Source: an uncultured Thiotrichales bacterium
GTDB taxonomy: Bacteria; Pseudomonadota; Gammaproteobacteria; CAZUMV01
Reading direction: 5' to 3'
Length of the DNA stretch: 34,098 bases
Assembly (NCBI GenBank): GCA_938041655.1
Contig: CALISW010000180.1
Span: 1-34,098 of the forward strand
Below, piece by piece: positions 1 through 9,908 of this stretch. The notes beneath the pieces were generated by a model. That model searched no databases. It saw only the letters and a program-made list of their open reading frames with translations, and was not told the DNA's origin. Position 1 is the first letter of the stretch. Each line of letters starts with the position of its first letter. The position numbers and the translations under genes were made by a program.

Positions 1-84
1 TTGTGAAATTTTATTATTCAAATTTTAATAAAATATTCACTAGAATGCCAATCTGTAATCAATAGCACAGAGATTTTTGCTCAA

Positions 85-2295
85 ATGTCTTTAAATAGCA
101 GCGTGAGTATTCCCTCAGAAATTTCAGGCGACCAGATTTCGAATTTGGTCGTGGATCCCATATTTTCTGACTTCATCAACAATGAAGTGTTGCCTTTAAC
201 GGGCGTTAACCCAGATAGTTTCTGGTCTAACTTCTCAACTTTAGTGCATGAATATTCAGGAAAAAATAAAGAACTTCTGGCTAAAAGAGAAGTCTTGCAA
301 AAGCAGGTTGATGAATGGCATCAGAATCACGAATACTCTGAGCAAACGCGTCATGAATATACTGAGTTTCTATCTGAGATTGGATATCTGGAGCCTGAAG
401 TCGATGATTTTGCGATTGAAACAGAAAATGTTGACGCAGAAATAGCCACTATTGCTGGTCCCCAGTTAGTTGTACCGCTTAAAAATGCACGTTTTACCCT
501 GAATGCTGCCAATGCTCGTTGGGGCAGCTTGTATGACGCGCTCTATGGCACAGACGTACTCCCACCTTTGGCAGATTTGCAGCCTGGCTATGATAAGCGT
601 CGAGGCGCGCAAGTCATTGCCTATGGTCGCGATTTTCTGGATGAAATATTCCCATTGGCCAAGGGGTCTCATCGAGATGTCACTTCTTACAGTATTTATT
701 ACGATCATCTGGTAGCAGGTTTACATGATGATGAGGTTACTGGTCTTAAGACTCAGGATCAGTTTGCTGCCTACGCCGGTGGCAAGGCAACACCAACTTC
801 AATCCTGCTGAAGAATAACGGTTTGCATGTGGAGATAGAAATTGATCCGCATTCTACCGTTGGGCGTGACGATCCGGCATCCGTCAGTGATATTTTAATT
901 GAATCTGCAGTCACCACTATTGTTGATTGCGAGGATTCTGTAGCGGCTGTTGATTGTGAAGACAAGCTGGAGGTTTATCGAAACTGGCTTGGTTTAATGA
1001 CGAGCGAATTGAGCGAGACCTTTAACAAAGCTGGAAAAGAAGTAACACGAAAGCTGAATCCTGATCGTGTTTACACCGCGCAGGGTTCTACCTCAAAAGA
1101 CGACTATGTGGTTCCCGGTAGAAGTTTGTTATTTATTCGTAATGTTGGTTTGTTGATGAGTTCTGACATTGTTCGACTGAAAAATGGCGACAACATACCT
1201 GAAGGCATACTCGACACAGTGGTGACTGTTCTGATTTCCCAGCTGGATTTACACAAATCATCTGGCTTAAGAAATAGTCGCACCGGCAGTATCTATATTG
1301 TAAAGCCGAAGATGCATGGTCCGGAAGAAGTCGCATTCTCATCAGAATTGTTTGCGGCGGTTGAAAAACTATTTGGGCTTGAACGAAACACCGTCAAGCT
1401 CGGTATCATGGATGAAGAGCGTCGCACTACAGTTAATTTGAAAAATTGTATTCATGCGGCGAAAGAGCGAGTGGTATTTATCAACACCGGTTTCCTCGAC
1501 CGCACTGGAGATGAAATACATACCAGTATGCAAGCGGGTGCTTTTTTGCCCAAGGGCGAGATCAAACAACAACCATGGATTGCTGCCTATGAGGACTGGA
1601 ATGTTGATATAGGTCTGGCCTGTGGTTTGCAGGGTAAGGCGCAAATTGGCAAAGGCATGTGGCCAATGCCGGATGAAATGGGTCAGATGATGGAACAGAA
1701 AGTTTCACATCCTTACGCTGGCGCCAATACGGCCTGGGTACCCTCACCAACTGCAGCAACCTTACACGCTTTGCATTATCACTACGTGGATGTATTTGAT
1801 GTGCAAAATCAGTTAAAGCGTCGTGAATGTGCATCACTACAAGATATTTTAACTATTCCATTAATGACAAAAGACCAGAAATTATCAGCGGACACTATCC
1901 AGCAAGAGCTCGATAACAATGCTCAGGGAATATTGGGTTACGTTGTGCGCTGGATTGAACAGGGCGTAGGTTGCTCAAAAGTTCCGGATATTCATGATGT
2001 CGGTTTAATGGAAGACCGGGCCACCTTAAGAATTTCAAGCCAGCACATTTGTAACTGGCTCTATCATGGTATTTGCACAAAAGAGCAGGTGATTGAAACC
2101 ATGCAGCGAATGGCTGTCATTGTGGATCAGCAGAATGCCTCGGATGCAGAGTACCAAAATATGGCGCCAGACTTTGACAACAGTATTGCTTACAAAGCAG
2201 CACTGGACCTTATTGTTAAGGGTGCAGAACAACCCAGTGGTTATACCGAGCCACTACTGCACGCCTATCGCGTGCGAGCTAAACAGCAGCATTAA
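85..2295 (+). CDS. glcB: Malate synthase G
   Basis: 736-aa ORF with malate synthase G-like stretches ([62 protein letters not shown]); length fits the G isoform. Confidence 0.96.
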   Translation: MSLNSSVSIPSEISGDQISNLVVDPIFSDFINNEVLPLTGVNPDSFWSNFSTLVHEYSGKNKELLAKREVLQKQVDEWHQNHEYSEQTRHEYTEFLSEIGYLEPEVDDFAIETENVDAEIATIAGPQLVVPLKNARFTLNAANARWGSLYDALYGTDVLPPLADLQPGYDKRRGAQVIAYGRDFLDEIFPLAKGSHRDVTSYSIYYDHLVAGLHDDEVTGLKTQDQFAAYAGGKATPTSILLKNNGLHVEIEIDPHSTVGRDDPASVSDILIESAVTTIVDCEDSVAAVDCEDKLEVYRNWLGLMTSELSETFNKAGKEVTRKLNPDRVYTAQGSTSKDDYVVPGRSLLFIRNVGLLMSSDIVRLKNGDNIPEGILDTVVTVLISQLDLHKSSGLRNSRTGSIYIVKPKMHGPEEVAFSSELFAAVEKLFGLERNTVKLGIMDEERRTTVNLKNCIHAAKERVVFINTGFLDRTGDEIHTSMQAGAFLPKGEIKQQPWIAAYEDWNVDIGLACGLQGKAQIGKGMWPMPDEMGQMMEQKVSHPYAGANTAWVPSPTAATLHALHYHYVDVFDVQNQLKRRECASLQDILTIPLMTKDQKLSADTIQQELDNNAQGILGYVVRWIEQGVGCSKVPDIHDVGLMEDRATLRISSQHICNWLYHGICTKEQVIETMQRMAVIVDQQNASDAEYQNMAPDFDNSIAYKAALDLIVKGAEQPSGYTEPLLHAYRVRAKQQH

Positions 2296-2337
2296 TTATT
2301 TTTACTTTTTATTTTATATAGTACACGGAGAAATACG

Positions 2338-3936
2338 ATGGCCAACTACCACCAGGAAATAAGCAACGCGGCTGATGTTATAGCCAGTAACGGTTCAACA
2401 TGGGAAGCAATTTCACCCGAGAATGTGGCGCGTATGCGTTTACAAAACCGTTTTAAAACAGGATTGGATATTGCGCGTTATACCGCCGGTATCATGCGCG
2501 CCGATATGGCGGAATATGATAAAGATCCTTCAGCTTATACTCAGTCACTGGGTTGTTGGCATGGTTTTATCGGTCAGCAGAAAATGATCTCGGTTAAAAA
2601 GCACTTTGGTACCACCAAAGGGCGCTACCTGTATCTTTCTGGTTGGATGGTTGCAGCACTACGTTCAGAGTTTGGTCCATTGCCTGATCAGTCAATGCAT
2701 GAAAAGACTTCGGTGACAGACTTGATTGCGGAGCTGTATACCTTTCTAAAGCAGGCTGATGCACGCGAGTTGCGTCACTTGTTTGCGGATCTTGATGCAG
2801 CCAGAGAAGGTGGTGATGAAGTCGCGATCAAGGCGGCAGAAAAAAGTATTGATGGTTTTGAAACCCATGTGGTACCTATCGTTGCTGATATCGATGCCGG
2901 TTTTGGTAATGAAGAAGCTACTTACTTACTGGCCAAACAATTTATTGAGGCGGGTGCTTGCTGCATACAAATCGAAAACCAGGTATCTGATGCGAAACAG
3001 TGTGGCCATCAGGATGGTAAGGTGACAGTGCCTCATGAGGATTTCCTGAGCAAAATCAATGCAGTTCGTTATGCCTTTATGGAGCTGGGTGTTGATGACG
3101 GTTTAATCGTCGCCCGTACTGACTCCCTCGGTGCCGGCCTGACCCAGAAGATTCCAATTTCAACTGAGCCTGGTGACCTGGCTGACCAGTACCGCAACTT
3201 CATTGATGGTGATGAGCTGTCTGCTGAAGAAGCTGCCAACGCTGGTGATATTTTAATGTCGCAGAATGGCAAGTTGATCAAGCCGCATCGTTTACCGAAT
3301 GGTCTGATTCGTTTTAAGCCGGATACCGGTGTTGACCGTGTGGTACTTGATTGTATTACCTCACTGCAGAACGGTGCTGATCTGTTATGGATCGAAACCG
3401 AGAAGCCGCATATTGGTCAGATTGCAGAAATGGTGAATCGTGTGCGCGAAGTCATGCCTTCAGCCAAGCTGGTGTATAACAACAGCCCTTCATTTAACTG
3501 GACCCTGAACTTCAGGCAGCAAGTTTTTGACGCTTGGACTGAAGAGGGTAAAGACGTGAGTGGCTATGTTCGTGATCAGCTGATGAGTGTTGAATATGAT
3601 GATACTGAATTGTCAGTTGAAGCCGATGAGCGTATCAAGAGCTTCCAGGCAGATGCAGCGCGTGAGGCTGGAATTTTCCACCACTTGATTACTTTGCCTA
3701 CTTATCATACCGCCGCATTATCAACAGACAACCTGGCTAAAGGTTACTTTGGTGATGAAGGAATGCTAGCGTACGTGCAAGGTGTGCAGCGTAAGGAGAT
3801 TCGACAGTCACTTGATTGTGTCAAGCACCAGGATATGTCTGGCTCGAATATTGGAGATGATCACAAAGAATACTTCTCTGGTTCTCAGGCACTCAAAGCC
3901 GGTGGTGCTAAAAACACTATGAATCAATTTTCGTAA
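2338..3936 (+). CDS. aceA: Isocitrate lyase (long, about 530-aa form)
   Basis: 532 aa; PIVADIDAGFGNEEATYLLAKQFIEAGACCIQIENQVSDAKQCGHQDGK catalytic region; NNSPSFNW motif; follows malate synthase. Confidence 0.96.
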   Translation: MANYHQEISNAADVIASNGSTWEAISPENVARMRLQNRFKTGLDIARYTAGIMRADMAEYDKDPSAYTQSLGCWHGFIGQQKMISVKKHFGTTKGRYLYLSGWMVAALRSEFGPLPDQSMHEKTSVTDLIAELYTFLKQADARELRHLFADLDAAREGGDEVAIKAAEKSIDGFETHVVPIVADIDAGFGNEEATYLLAKQFIEAGACCIQIENQVSDAKQCGHQDGKVTVPHEDFLSKINAVRYAFMELGVDDGLIVARTDSLGAGLTQKIPISTEPGDLADQYRNFIDGDELSAEEAANAGDILMSQNGKLIKPHRLPNGLIRFKPDTGVDRVVLDCITSLQNGADLLWIETEKPHIGQIAEMVNRVREVMPSAKLVYNNSPSFNWTLNFRQQVFDAWTEEGKDVSGYVRDQLMSVEYDDTELSVEADERIKSFQADAAREAGIFHHLITLPTYHTAALSTDNLAKGYFGDEGMLAYVQGVQRKEIRQSLDCVKHQDMSGSNIGDDHKEYFSGSQALKAGGAKNTMNQFS

Positions 3937-3957
3937 TTCTTGAATAGCATGTATCTT

Positions 3958-3980
3958 ACGGGCCTTCGGGCCCGTTTTTT
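3958..3980 (+). terminator. Rho-independent terminator after aceA
   Basis: ACGGGCC-TTCG-GGCCCGT hairpin followed by a T run. Confidence 0.9.
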
Positions 3981-3994
3981 ATTGGAGAGAGAAA

Positions 3995-4492
3995 GTGAAC
4001 ATAAGTACACCAGATATTTGTGACGAGTTTGAAAAGGAATTGGATAGTGGTGAGCTACGCGTGCTTGAGTCTCTGTTTGTCTCCTATGGCAAGAACCAGC
4101 AGTTCTCAGGCCAAATAGTCACGGTAAGCTGTTTTGAAGATAACTCTAAAGTAAAACAATTGGCTGGCGAGAAAGGTGAGCAGCGGGTGATGGTCGTTGA
4201 CGGAGGTGGTTCTCGTCAAAAAGCATTGCTGGGCGACATGATTGCCGCGAATGCAGTTAATAACGGCTGGGCTGGATTTGTATTTAATGGGGCGGTTCGT
4301 GATGTTGATGCGCTCAACGATCTTCCACTCGGTGTTCGTGCTCTGGGCAGTGTGCCGGTTAAAACAGAAAAGCTAGATAGGGGAGAGATTGGTGTACCGG
4401 TATCCTTTGCTGGTCATACCATCAAGCCGGGTGAGTGGTTGTATGCGGACAACAATGGAATCTTAATCTCATCCAGACAGCTCTTAACATAG
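3995..4492 (+). CDS. rraA: RraA family protein (regulator of RNase E activity / HMG aldolase-like)
   Basis: 165 aa, GTG start; ICDEFE, GQIVTVSCFEDNS, VMVVDGGGSRQKALLGD, GAVRDVDAL, LYADNNGILIS resemble RraA throughout. Confidence 0.88.
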   Translation: MNISTPDICDEFEKELDSGELRVLESLFVSYGKNQQFSGQIVTVSCFEDNSKVKQLAGEKGEQRVMVVDGGGSRQKALLGDMIAANAVNNGWAGFVFNGAVRDVDALNDLPLGVRALGSVPVKTEKLDRGEIGVPVSFAGHTIKPGEWLYADNNGILISSRQLLT

Positions 4493-4510
4493 AGCATAGC
4501 TGCCCGAGCT

Positions 4511-5065
4511 TTAACCAAACGGGCAATATTCCTCACGTTCAACCAGGTCCATTACAAACGAAAGTTTTGCCATACCGCCAATAACGCCCATCACTACACC
4601 TAACTCACAGATTTGTGCATTATCAAAATGTTTACTGAGTCGATCATAGAGTTCCTGGTCGAGTCGTCCATCGTGATTGGTTAGCACCATCTGGTCAGCA
4701 AACTGTAATACAGCTAATTCGTCTGCATCAAATACACTGTAGTCATTGTTCTGCAATGCCGTAATTTTTTCATCAGGGATGCCGGCTTGTTTGCTACCGG
4801 GAATATTCTGCAGGTTGCAAGTACGGCAACCATGCGTCAGTGACAAGCGCAGGCGCACCAGCTGTTTGTATTTTTCATCGACACGGCCAGCAAAGAATAT
4901 TTCGCCGTAGAATTTCTGCATCACAAATTCGAGTAGTTCGGGAGCTTGAGCAAACACTTCAACAAAACTTGCGTCGCCAGTTAATTGATTCAGTGTGTTT
5001 CTTATTTCACTGATTTCGGGTGACATCTCATCGGGTGATATTTTGTTCATGGGGCTTGCTGGCAT
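4511..5065 (-). CDS. Carboxymuconolactone decarboxylase / AhpD-like family protein
   Basis: Core YKQLVRLRLSLTHGCRTCNLQN...LAVLQFADQMV is CMD-family-like with a CxxC. ORF track starts at 5170, but the start is probably Met36 (5065), because the upstream part contains the operator palindrome. Confidence 0.75.
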   Translation of the reverse strand: MPASPMNKISPDEMSPEISEIRNTLNQLTGDASFVEVFAQAPELLEFVMQKFYGEIFFAGRVDEKYKQLVRLRLSLTHGCRTCNLQNIPGSKQAGIPDEKITALQNNDYSVFDADELAVLQFADQMVLTNHDGRLDQELYDRLSKHFDNAQICELGVVMGVIGGMAKLSFVMDLVEREEYCPFG

Positions 5066-5120
5066 AGCGCTAAATCCTTTGCTGTTGACTCTGTAATTAG
5101 CATAGACCAAAGCCGATAAA

Positions 5121-5140
5121 AAAACAGCCATGGCTTTCTT
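5121..5140. promoter_or_regulatory. Palindromic operator copy 1 (AAAACAGCCA|TGGCTTTCTT)
   Basis: Near-palindrome in the divergent CMD/GST intergenic region; right arm overlaps a candidate -35 (TTTCTT-N17-TATACT, -10 at 5158-5163). Confidence 0.75.
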
Positions 5141-5189
5141 TTTTATTGGTCGCTCTCTATACTGAATCAATCACTCGCGAGGTTTCTCA

Positions 5190-6101
5190 ATGTCTGATCT
5201 GATACTGCATCACTTTGATGCATCACCGTTTGCTGAAAAAATACGACTCGTCTTTGGCTTGAAAAATCTGGCCTGGAGTTCCGTTGATTTGCCGATGATT
5301 ATGCCCAAGCCTGATCTGACGGCTTTGACGGGAGGTTATCGCAAAACTCCTGTGCTGCAAATCGGTGCTGAGATCTATGTTGATACCGCGCTAATAGCAG
5401 ATGAACTGGAGCGACGTTACCCTGAGCCAACCCTGTATCCTGATGGCAATAAGGGTATGTATAAAGCTCTCGCGTTTTGGAGTAATAATAGTTTTTTCCA
5501 GCCTGGTGCTGGCCTGTCTATGGGGGTCAATGACCAAGTGCCCGATGAGGTGCTTGATGACCGATTTTCATTTTTTAATTTCATGGACTTCGATGTTCTT
5601 GAGGATGAAATACCTTATTTGTACGAGCAGTTTTTGACGCATGCCAGTTTTGTCGAGACACAGTTGAGCGACGGCAGACAGTATTTATTTGGTGATCAGG
5701 TTTCCTGGGCTGATGTAAATGCCTGGTTTGTGTTCTGGATGGCACATGGAAACATTCCACCGATAGAGAAGTATTTTTCAAAATTAACAAACGCAGTCGC
5801 ATGGGAAAAACGCATAGCGAGTGCTGGTTATGGTCAGCGCAGCGAGATGTCAGCCAGTGAGGCGCATGCTATTGCCAACAATACAGCCGCTGAGTCAGGC
5901 ACGGGTGTAGAGTCGTTGTACCAGCCTTTTACAGAAGGGCAGATAGTAAGCGTCGCTGCTGAAGATTATGGTAAAGACGCCGTGACTGGGAAATTGATCA
6001 CTCTGACACAAGAGCAAATAAGCATTAACCGCGATGATCCTGTGGCGGGTAATGTGAATATCCATTTCCCCCGTGCCGGCTTTCGTGTGATTGCGAAATA
6101 A
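5190..6101 (+). CDS. Glutathione S-transferase family protein with C-terminal extension
   Basis: N-terminal thioredoxin-fold GST pattern (LILHHFDASPFAEKIRLVFGLKNL...YRKTPVLQIGAEIYVDTALIADELERRYPEPTLYP); about 70-aa extra C-terminus. Confidence 0.82.
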   Translation: MSDLILHHFDASPFAEKIRLVFGLKNLAWSSVDLPMIMPKPDLTALTGGYRKTPVLQIGAEIYVDTALIADELERRYPEPTLYPDGNKGMYKALAFWSNNSFFQPGAGLSMGVNDQVPDEVLDDRFSFFNFMDFDVLEDEIPYLYEQFLTHASFVETQLSDGRQYLFGDQVSWADVNAWFVFWMAHGNIPPIEKYFSKLTNAVAWEKRIASAGYGQRSEMSASEAHAIANNTAAESGTGVESLYQPFTEGQIVSVAAEDYGKDAVTGKLITLTQEQISINRDDPVAGNVNIHFPRAGFRVIAK

Positions 6102-6129
6102 ATTCGATTAGTAAAGAGGAGAAGTAGTT

Positions 6130-6414
6130 ATGATGTCTTTTATATCCCGTATGACCATCAAACCGGAAATGGAGGAGCAGTTCATTGCTTGTTGCAAGAA
6201 GTTGGAAGAGCATGTACATGCTAATGAGCCTGATACATTGATTTATCAGTTTTATCGTTTGCGTGAGCCCAATCAGTTTGCCGTAGTTGAATCTTTCACC
6301 ACAGAAGAGGCAGAAGAAGCGCATCAAAATACTGATTATTTTAAAGCGGTAGTGCCTGATCTGGTCGAGTGTCTGGACGGTGAGTATGTCAGAGAATATC
6401 TCGACGATTTATAA
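6130..6414 (+). CDS. ABM-superfamily putative quinol monooxygenase
   Basis: 94 aa, dimeric alpha/beta-barrel pattern (RMTIKPEMEEQFIACCKKLEEHVHANEPDTLIYQFYR...AHQNTDYF); paralogous to 13510-13800. Confidence 0.75.
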   Translation: MMSFISRMTIKPEMEEQFIACCKKLEEHVHANEPDTLIYQFYRLREPNQFAVVESFTTEEAEEAHQNTDYFKAVVPDLVECLDGEYVREYLDDL

Positions 6415-6424
6415 CTAGTAGGTA

Positions 6425-6450
6425 CCCGCATACCTGTACAGGTATGCGGG
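6425..6450. terminator. Perfect 26-bp palindrome between convergent genes, probable terminator
   Basis: CCCGCATACCTGTACAGGTATGCGGG, perfectly self-complementary, in a convergent intergenic gap; downstream T-tract is weak. Confidence 0.65.
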
Positions 6451-6458
6451 TTGATGTT

Positions 6459-7211
6459 TTAAAAGTTAATCATTGCTCCGCCGTCTACATTCAAGCCCAG
6501 TCCGCTAATAAATTGAGCCGCATCGGCTGCCAGGAATAGAGCGCAGTAAGCAACTTCTTCTGGATCACCCAGTCTTCCTATAGGTGCTTTGTTTTCCCAG
6601 TAAGCCTTGAACTCGGGATCATCCATGAATGGCTCTGAGAGCGCGGTAATGATCGACCCGGGTTGTAAATAATTGACTGTGATCTGATGTTTGCCTAGGT
6701 CGACTGCCATACCCTTGGTAAGACCCGCAACCGCATGTTTGGACATGCCGTAGATTGAAAGCATCGGCCCGCCCATGTCTGACATGATTGAACCGAGATT
6801 AATAATTCTGCCACGCTCCTGTTTTTTAAGGTGGGGGAGTGCCGCTTGTGAGATGCGGAATATTGAATTCACATTGACCTGAAAGATAGTCATCATTTGA
6901 TCATCAGTAAGATCTTCAAACTCACCACCGATAGCTATACCGGCATTGTTGACGAGAATGTGCAGCCTGCCGAACTTTTCTATGCAGCCGGCAACAATTT
7001 GTGCTGGTGCATCAGCATCGGTGATGTCTTTTTCCAGGCAGCCAATGTTTTCACCAACATCAAATTGGCTGGTTAAATTCTGGTTTGGTAAATCCACCAA
7101 AAATACTTTGGCTCCATGTTCCAGATAAGTGTTGGCAATTGCACGTCCTATGCCGCTAGCGGCACCGGTAATGATCGCGACTTTATTTTCGAGTGAGAGG
7201 GTAGCGCTCAT
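6459..7211 (-). CDS. SDR family oxidoreductase
   Basis: TGAASGIGRA cofactor motif, NNAGIA, YGMSK catalytic motif. Confidence 0.92.
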   Translation of the reverse strand: MSATLSLENKVAIITGAASGIGRAIANTYLEHGAKVFLVDLPNQNLTSQFDVGENIGCLEKDITDADAPAQIVAGCIEKFGRLHILVNNAGIAIGGEFEDLTDDQMMTIFQVNVNSIFRISQAALPHLKKQERGRIINLGSIMSDMGGPMLSIYGMSKHAVAGLTKGMAVDLGKHQITVNYLQPGSIITALSEPFMDDPEFKAYWENKAPIGRLGDPEEVAYCALFLAADAAQFISGLGLNVDGGAMINF

Positions 7212-7244
7212 AATATCTTTCCTGATTCGATAAATTTTTGATAA

Positions 7245-7273
7245 AAAAAGACCGGCATCAAGCCGGTCTTTTT
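7245..7273 (-). terminator. Rho-independent terminator of the TonB-dependent receptor gene
   Basis: AAAAAGACCGGC-ATCAA-GCCGGTCTTTTT, 12-bp stem with A/T tracts on both sides. Confidence 0.88.
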
Positions 7274-7295
7274 GTTTGCTTTACTGCGATACAAA

Positions 7296-9695
7296 CTAGT
7301 CGCAGTATTTAGCACCAAACTCGATGCCGTAGGTACGTGGAGCACCGTAGTTAGAGAATTCCCACAAGACACCAACCGCTTGAGAGGCTGTCTTGTAGCG
7401 ATCATCTGTCAGGTTTTTACCAAACAGCGAAACGTGGTAACAATCATTCTCGGATGTCCAGGTAAGGTTGGCGTTCAAAAGAGTACGCTCTTCCAGAATA
7501 GTATCGAAATCTGGTCCGAGATCGTCATTGTAGTAGTAGGTGTTTTCGTCTTCGTAGTTGAATGAGGCGTTCCAGCGCAGGTTCGCACCACTGTGCAACG
7601 CCTGATTGTAAGTGAAGTCGATACCAGCAGTAATCTCCGGAGCACGTACTACAGGGCGGCCACTCAAGTCTGTTTCTGCGATACCATCAAAATCTCTGTC
7701 GAGTAGAAACTCATCGTATTCAGCGTCGAGGTAACCGATGTTGGCACTGATAGTGGCATTGTCGCCAACGATGAAGGTCGCTTCAGTCTCAAGTCCACGC
7801 GTTGTTACTTCAGCTGCGTTAAAGGTAATAGTTTCCTGGAACGCTGTGCCTGGTAATGATACGACGGTACTACGTTGGAAATCTTCGTATTCCATTTGGA
7901 AGGCTGTCATATTTAAACGGAAACGGTCTGAGATATCTGCTTTGAAACCAACTTCGAAGTTGATCACGGTTTCAGGATCATAGGCTTGAATTGGGAAGGC
8001 ACCAGCAGAACCCGCCTGGTCATTATAGCCACCACTCTTAAAGCCGGTAGCGACAGTACCATAAAGGAAGAAGTCATCAGTCATTTCGTATGAACCAGTA
8101 ACGCGCCAGGTTGGCTCGGTCCAGCTATCTGAGTCGGTATTTACGAAGCCAGCACCTTGGCTGAAATCTGCGCCATTTAGCGGGTTTTCAATCGCTGCTG
8201 CAATCCATGCTGGATCAGGGTTGATGAACGAGATTGGTAAACCAATTCGACTAATGAAATCTTTTTCTTCATCAGAATAACGAATACCGGCACCAATCTG
8301 GAATTTATCGCTCACATCAAATGTGAAGTCAGCGTAAAGCGCAGTCGAGGTTGAGTCTTGAGCATTACACAGTAATAACGGGGTGCTGTTATCAAGCACG
8401 CCAGGGTTGGCTGAACCAAAAAACTCGGTCAAACCCAGTTGTTGTAATACACAGAATTCAGCGTCATTTTGCTGGTAATACGCACCGGCAACATAGCTTA
8501 ATGCGCTGTCAGCATTGCTGGCGATGCGAATCTCTGCCTGGCTGGTTTCACGGTTATCGTCACGGGTCGCCGCGAAGAATGATTCATAGCTGGTTCCCAG
8601 GTATTCGTTTGGCAGTCTTGATTCTTGCTCGCGGTAACCGACATTGGCGCTTAGCGTGTGCGCGCCTAGTTCATAGTCTACATTCAGGTAGATGCCATCG
8701 GCATCAACGCGTTGTTGTCCATCTAAACCTACGATCGAGCTATTGTGTATGCCGGCTTGATTTAGCGGGTCACCTGAAGTAACACCAGAGAAGCCGAACA
8801 GTGACGCCAGCATGCCTGAGCCTGCTGGTGTTGTGTTAATGACTGGTACTGGATCACTACTATCGCGAATCATTTCAAATTGGAGTAGGGCATTCAGTTG
8901 GTCATTTGGTTCCCATAAGAACTTCAATCGACCAGAGAACACATCTTTGCCACCTAGATCACGTCCATCACCAGTTGGTGTGGTACCAACTGCAGCCAGA
9001 GCATCTTGCAAAGAAGCGCCAAAAGCATTGGTGATTGGGCCGTCTACTTTACCATTACGGTAGTAGCCGTCTGACTTCTGCCAGATACCGGCGAAGCGCA
9101 TCGCAAAGTTTTCGCCGAGCGGGTAGTTGGCTGCCGCTTTAAAATCAGTCATGCCGTAGTTACCAACACGCAAGCTGGCTTCCAGGTCTGTTTCACACAT
9201 TTCCGGTCTTTTGGTACGTACAACTACCGCGCCGGTTGTGGCGTTCTTACCAAACAGCGTGCCTTGAGGTCCACGTAGAACTTCCACAGACTCAATATCA
9301 AACGGCTCGAGTAGTTGTGTTTGTACGTGTGGGACAACAAAGTCGTCCATTAGAACCGAAACTTTCGGATCGAAGTATACGATGATGTCAGTCTCACCAG
9401 CGCCACGAATAGCAAAGGATGCTGCGTTAAAACCGGTTACGGTGGCTGCAGAGAAGTTAGGGACTAGTGAAGCAACCTCACCAATATCGCTTGAGAATAA
9501 TTTTTCAAAGGCTTCCTGACTTACACTGGTCACTGAGACCGGCGTAGTTTGCATGTCGGTCTCACCACGACGTGTGGCGGTAACAACAATTTCTTCTAAA
9601 ACGGCTTCTGCCAGTGCAGACAATGGCAGAGCCATAAGTACTGCCAGGAAGATAGATAGAGCAAGGCTCTTCTGTGTGGTGTTCTTTTGTAACAT
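7296..9695 (-). CDS. TonB-dependent outer membrane receptor
   Basis: Signal peptide; EEIVVTATRR; plug domain (FAIRGAGETD..., VEVLRGPQGTLFGKNATTGAVVVRTKRPE); aromatic-rich C-terminal barrel (YGIEFGAKYCD). Confidence 0.95.
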   Translation of the reverse strand: MLQKNTTQKSLALSIFLAVLMALPLSALAEAVLEEIVVTATRRGETDMQTTPVSVTSVSQEAFEKLFSSDIGEVASLVPNFSAATVTGFNAASFAIRGAGETDIIVYFDPKVSVLMDDFVVPHVQTQLLEPFDIESVEVLRGPQGTLFGKNATTGAVVVRTKRPEMCETDLEASLRVGNYGMTDFKAAANYPLGENFAMRFAGIWQKSDGYYRNGKVDGPITNAFGASLQDALAAVGTTPTGDGRDLGGKDVFSGRLKFLWEPNDQLNALLQFEMIRDSSDPVPVINTTPAGSGMLASLFGFSGVTSGDPLNQAGIHNSSIVGLDGQQRVDADGIYLNVDYELGAHTLSANVGYREQESRLPNEYLGTSYESFFAATRDDNRETSQAEIRIASNADSALSYVAGAYYQQNDAEFCVLQQLGLTEFFGSANPGVLDNSTPLLLCNAQDSTSTALYADFTFDVSDKFQIGAGIRYSDEEKDFISRIGLPISFINPDPAWIAAAIENPLNGADFSQGAGFVNTDSDSWTEPTWRVTGSYEMTDDFFLYGTVATGFKSGGYNDQAGSAGAFPIQAYDPETVINFEVGFKADISDRFRLNMTAFQMEYEDFQRSTVVSLPGTAFQETITFNAAEVTTRGLETEATFIVGDNATISANIGYLDAEYDEFLLDRDFDGIAETDLSGRPVVRAPEITAGIDFTYNQALHSGANLRWNASFNYEDENTYYYNDDLGPDFDTILEERTLLNANLTWTSENDCYHVSLFGKNLTDDRYKTASQAVGVLWEFSNYGAPRTYGIEFGAKYCD

Positions 9696-9768
9696 TGACT
9701 TTCCCCTGATTTATAGATGTATTTACGCGTGGATATTTTCCACTATTTACGGGTATTCTACCAAGCAA

Positions 9769-9797
9769 ATAGTAGCGCAAGGCAATTAAAAAAACAA
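9769..9797 (-). promoter_or_regulatory. Candidate sigma70 promoter for the TonB receptor gene
   Basis: Minus strand TTGTTT-N17-TACTAT; the -35 box lies inside the operator palindrome. Confidence 0.45.
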
Positions 9798-9820
9798 TCA
9801 GGATTGTTTTTTTAATTGCC
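9781..9820. promoter_or_regulatory. 40-bp inverted repeat containing operator copy 2 (AAAACAATCA|GGATTGTTTT at 9791-9810)
   Basis: GGCAATTAAAAAAACAATC-AG-GATTGTTTTTTTAATTGCC: perfect 19-bp arms with a 2-nt centre, between divergent receptor and Rieske genes. Confidence 0.85.
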
Positions 9821-9830
9821 TTGCCATAAA

Positions 9831-9859
9831 CTGACAAATATTGGCTTTCTACCTATACT
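9831..9859 (+). promoter_or_regulatory. Candidate sigma70 promoter for Rieske 1
   Basis: CTGACA-N17-TATACT upstream of the start at 9909. Confidence 0.5.
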
Positions 9860-9908
9860 GACTGACAAATAGCCATTTCCTACCCAATATCATCTTTGAG
9901 GTGAAACC

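Noticed and set aside
4501-4525. TGCCCG...CGGGCA stem at the rraA/CMD convergent junction
   Set aside because: Only a 6-bp stem with a 13-nt loop overlapping the CMD stop; too weak to call a terminator.
9562-9837. 91-aa minus-strand ORF across the receptor start and the 40-bp inverted repeat
   Set aside because: Out of frame with the receptor, no recognisable protein features, overlaps the regulatory region.
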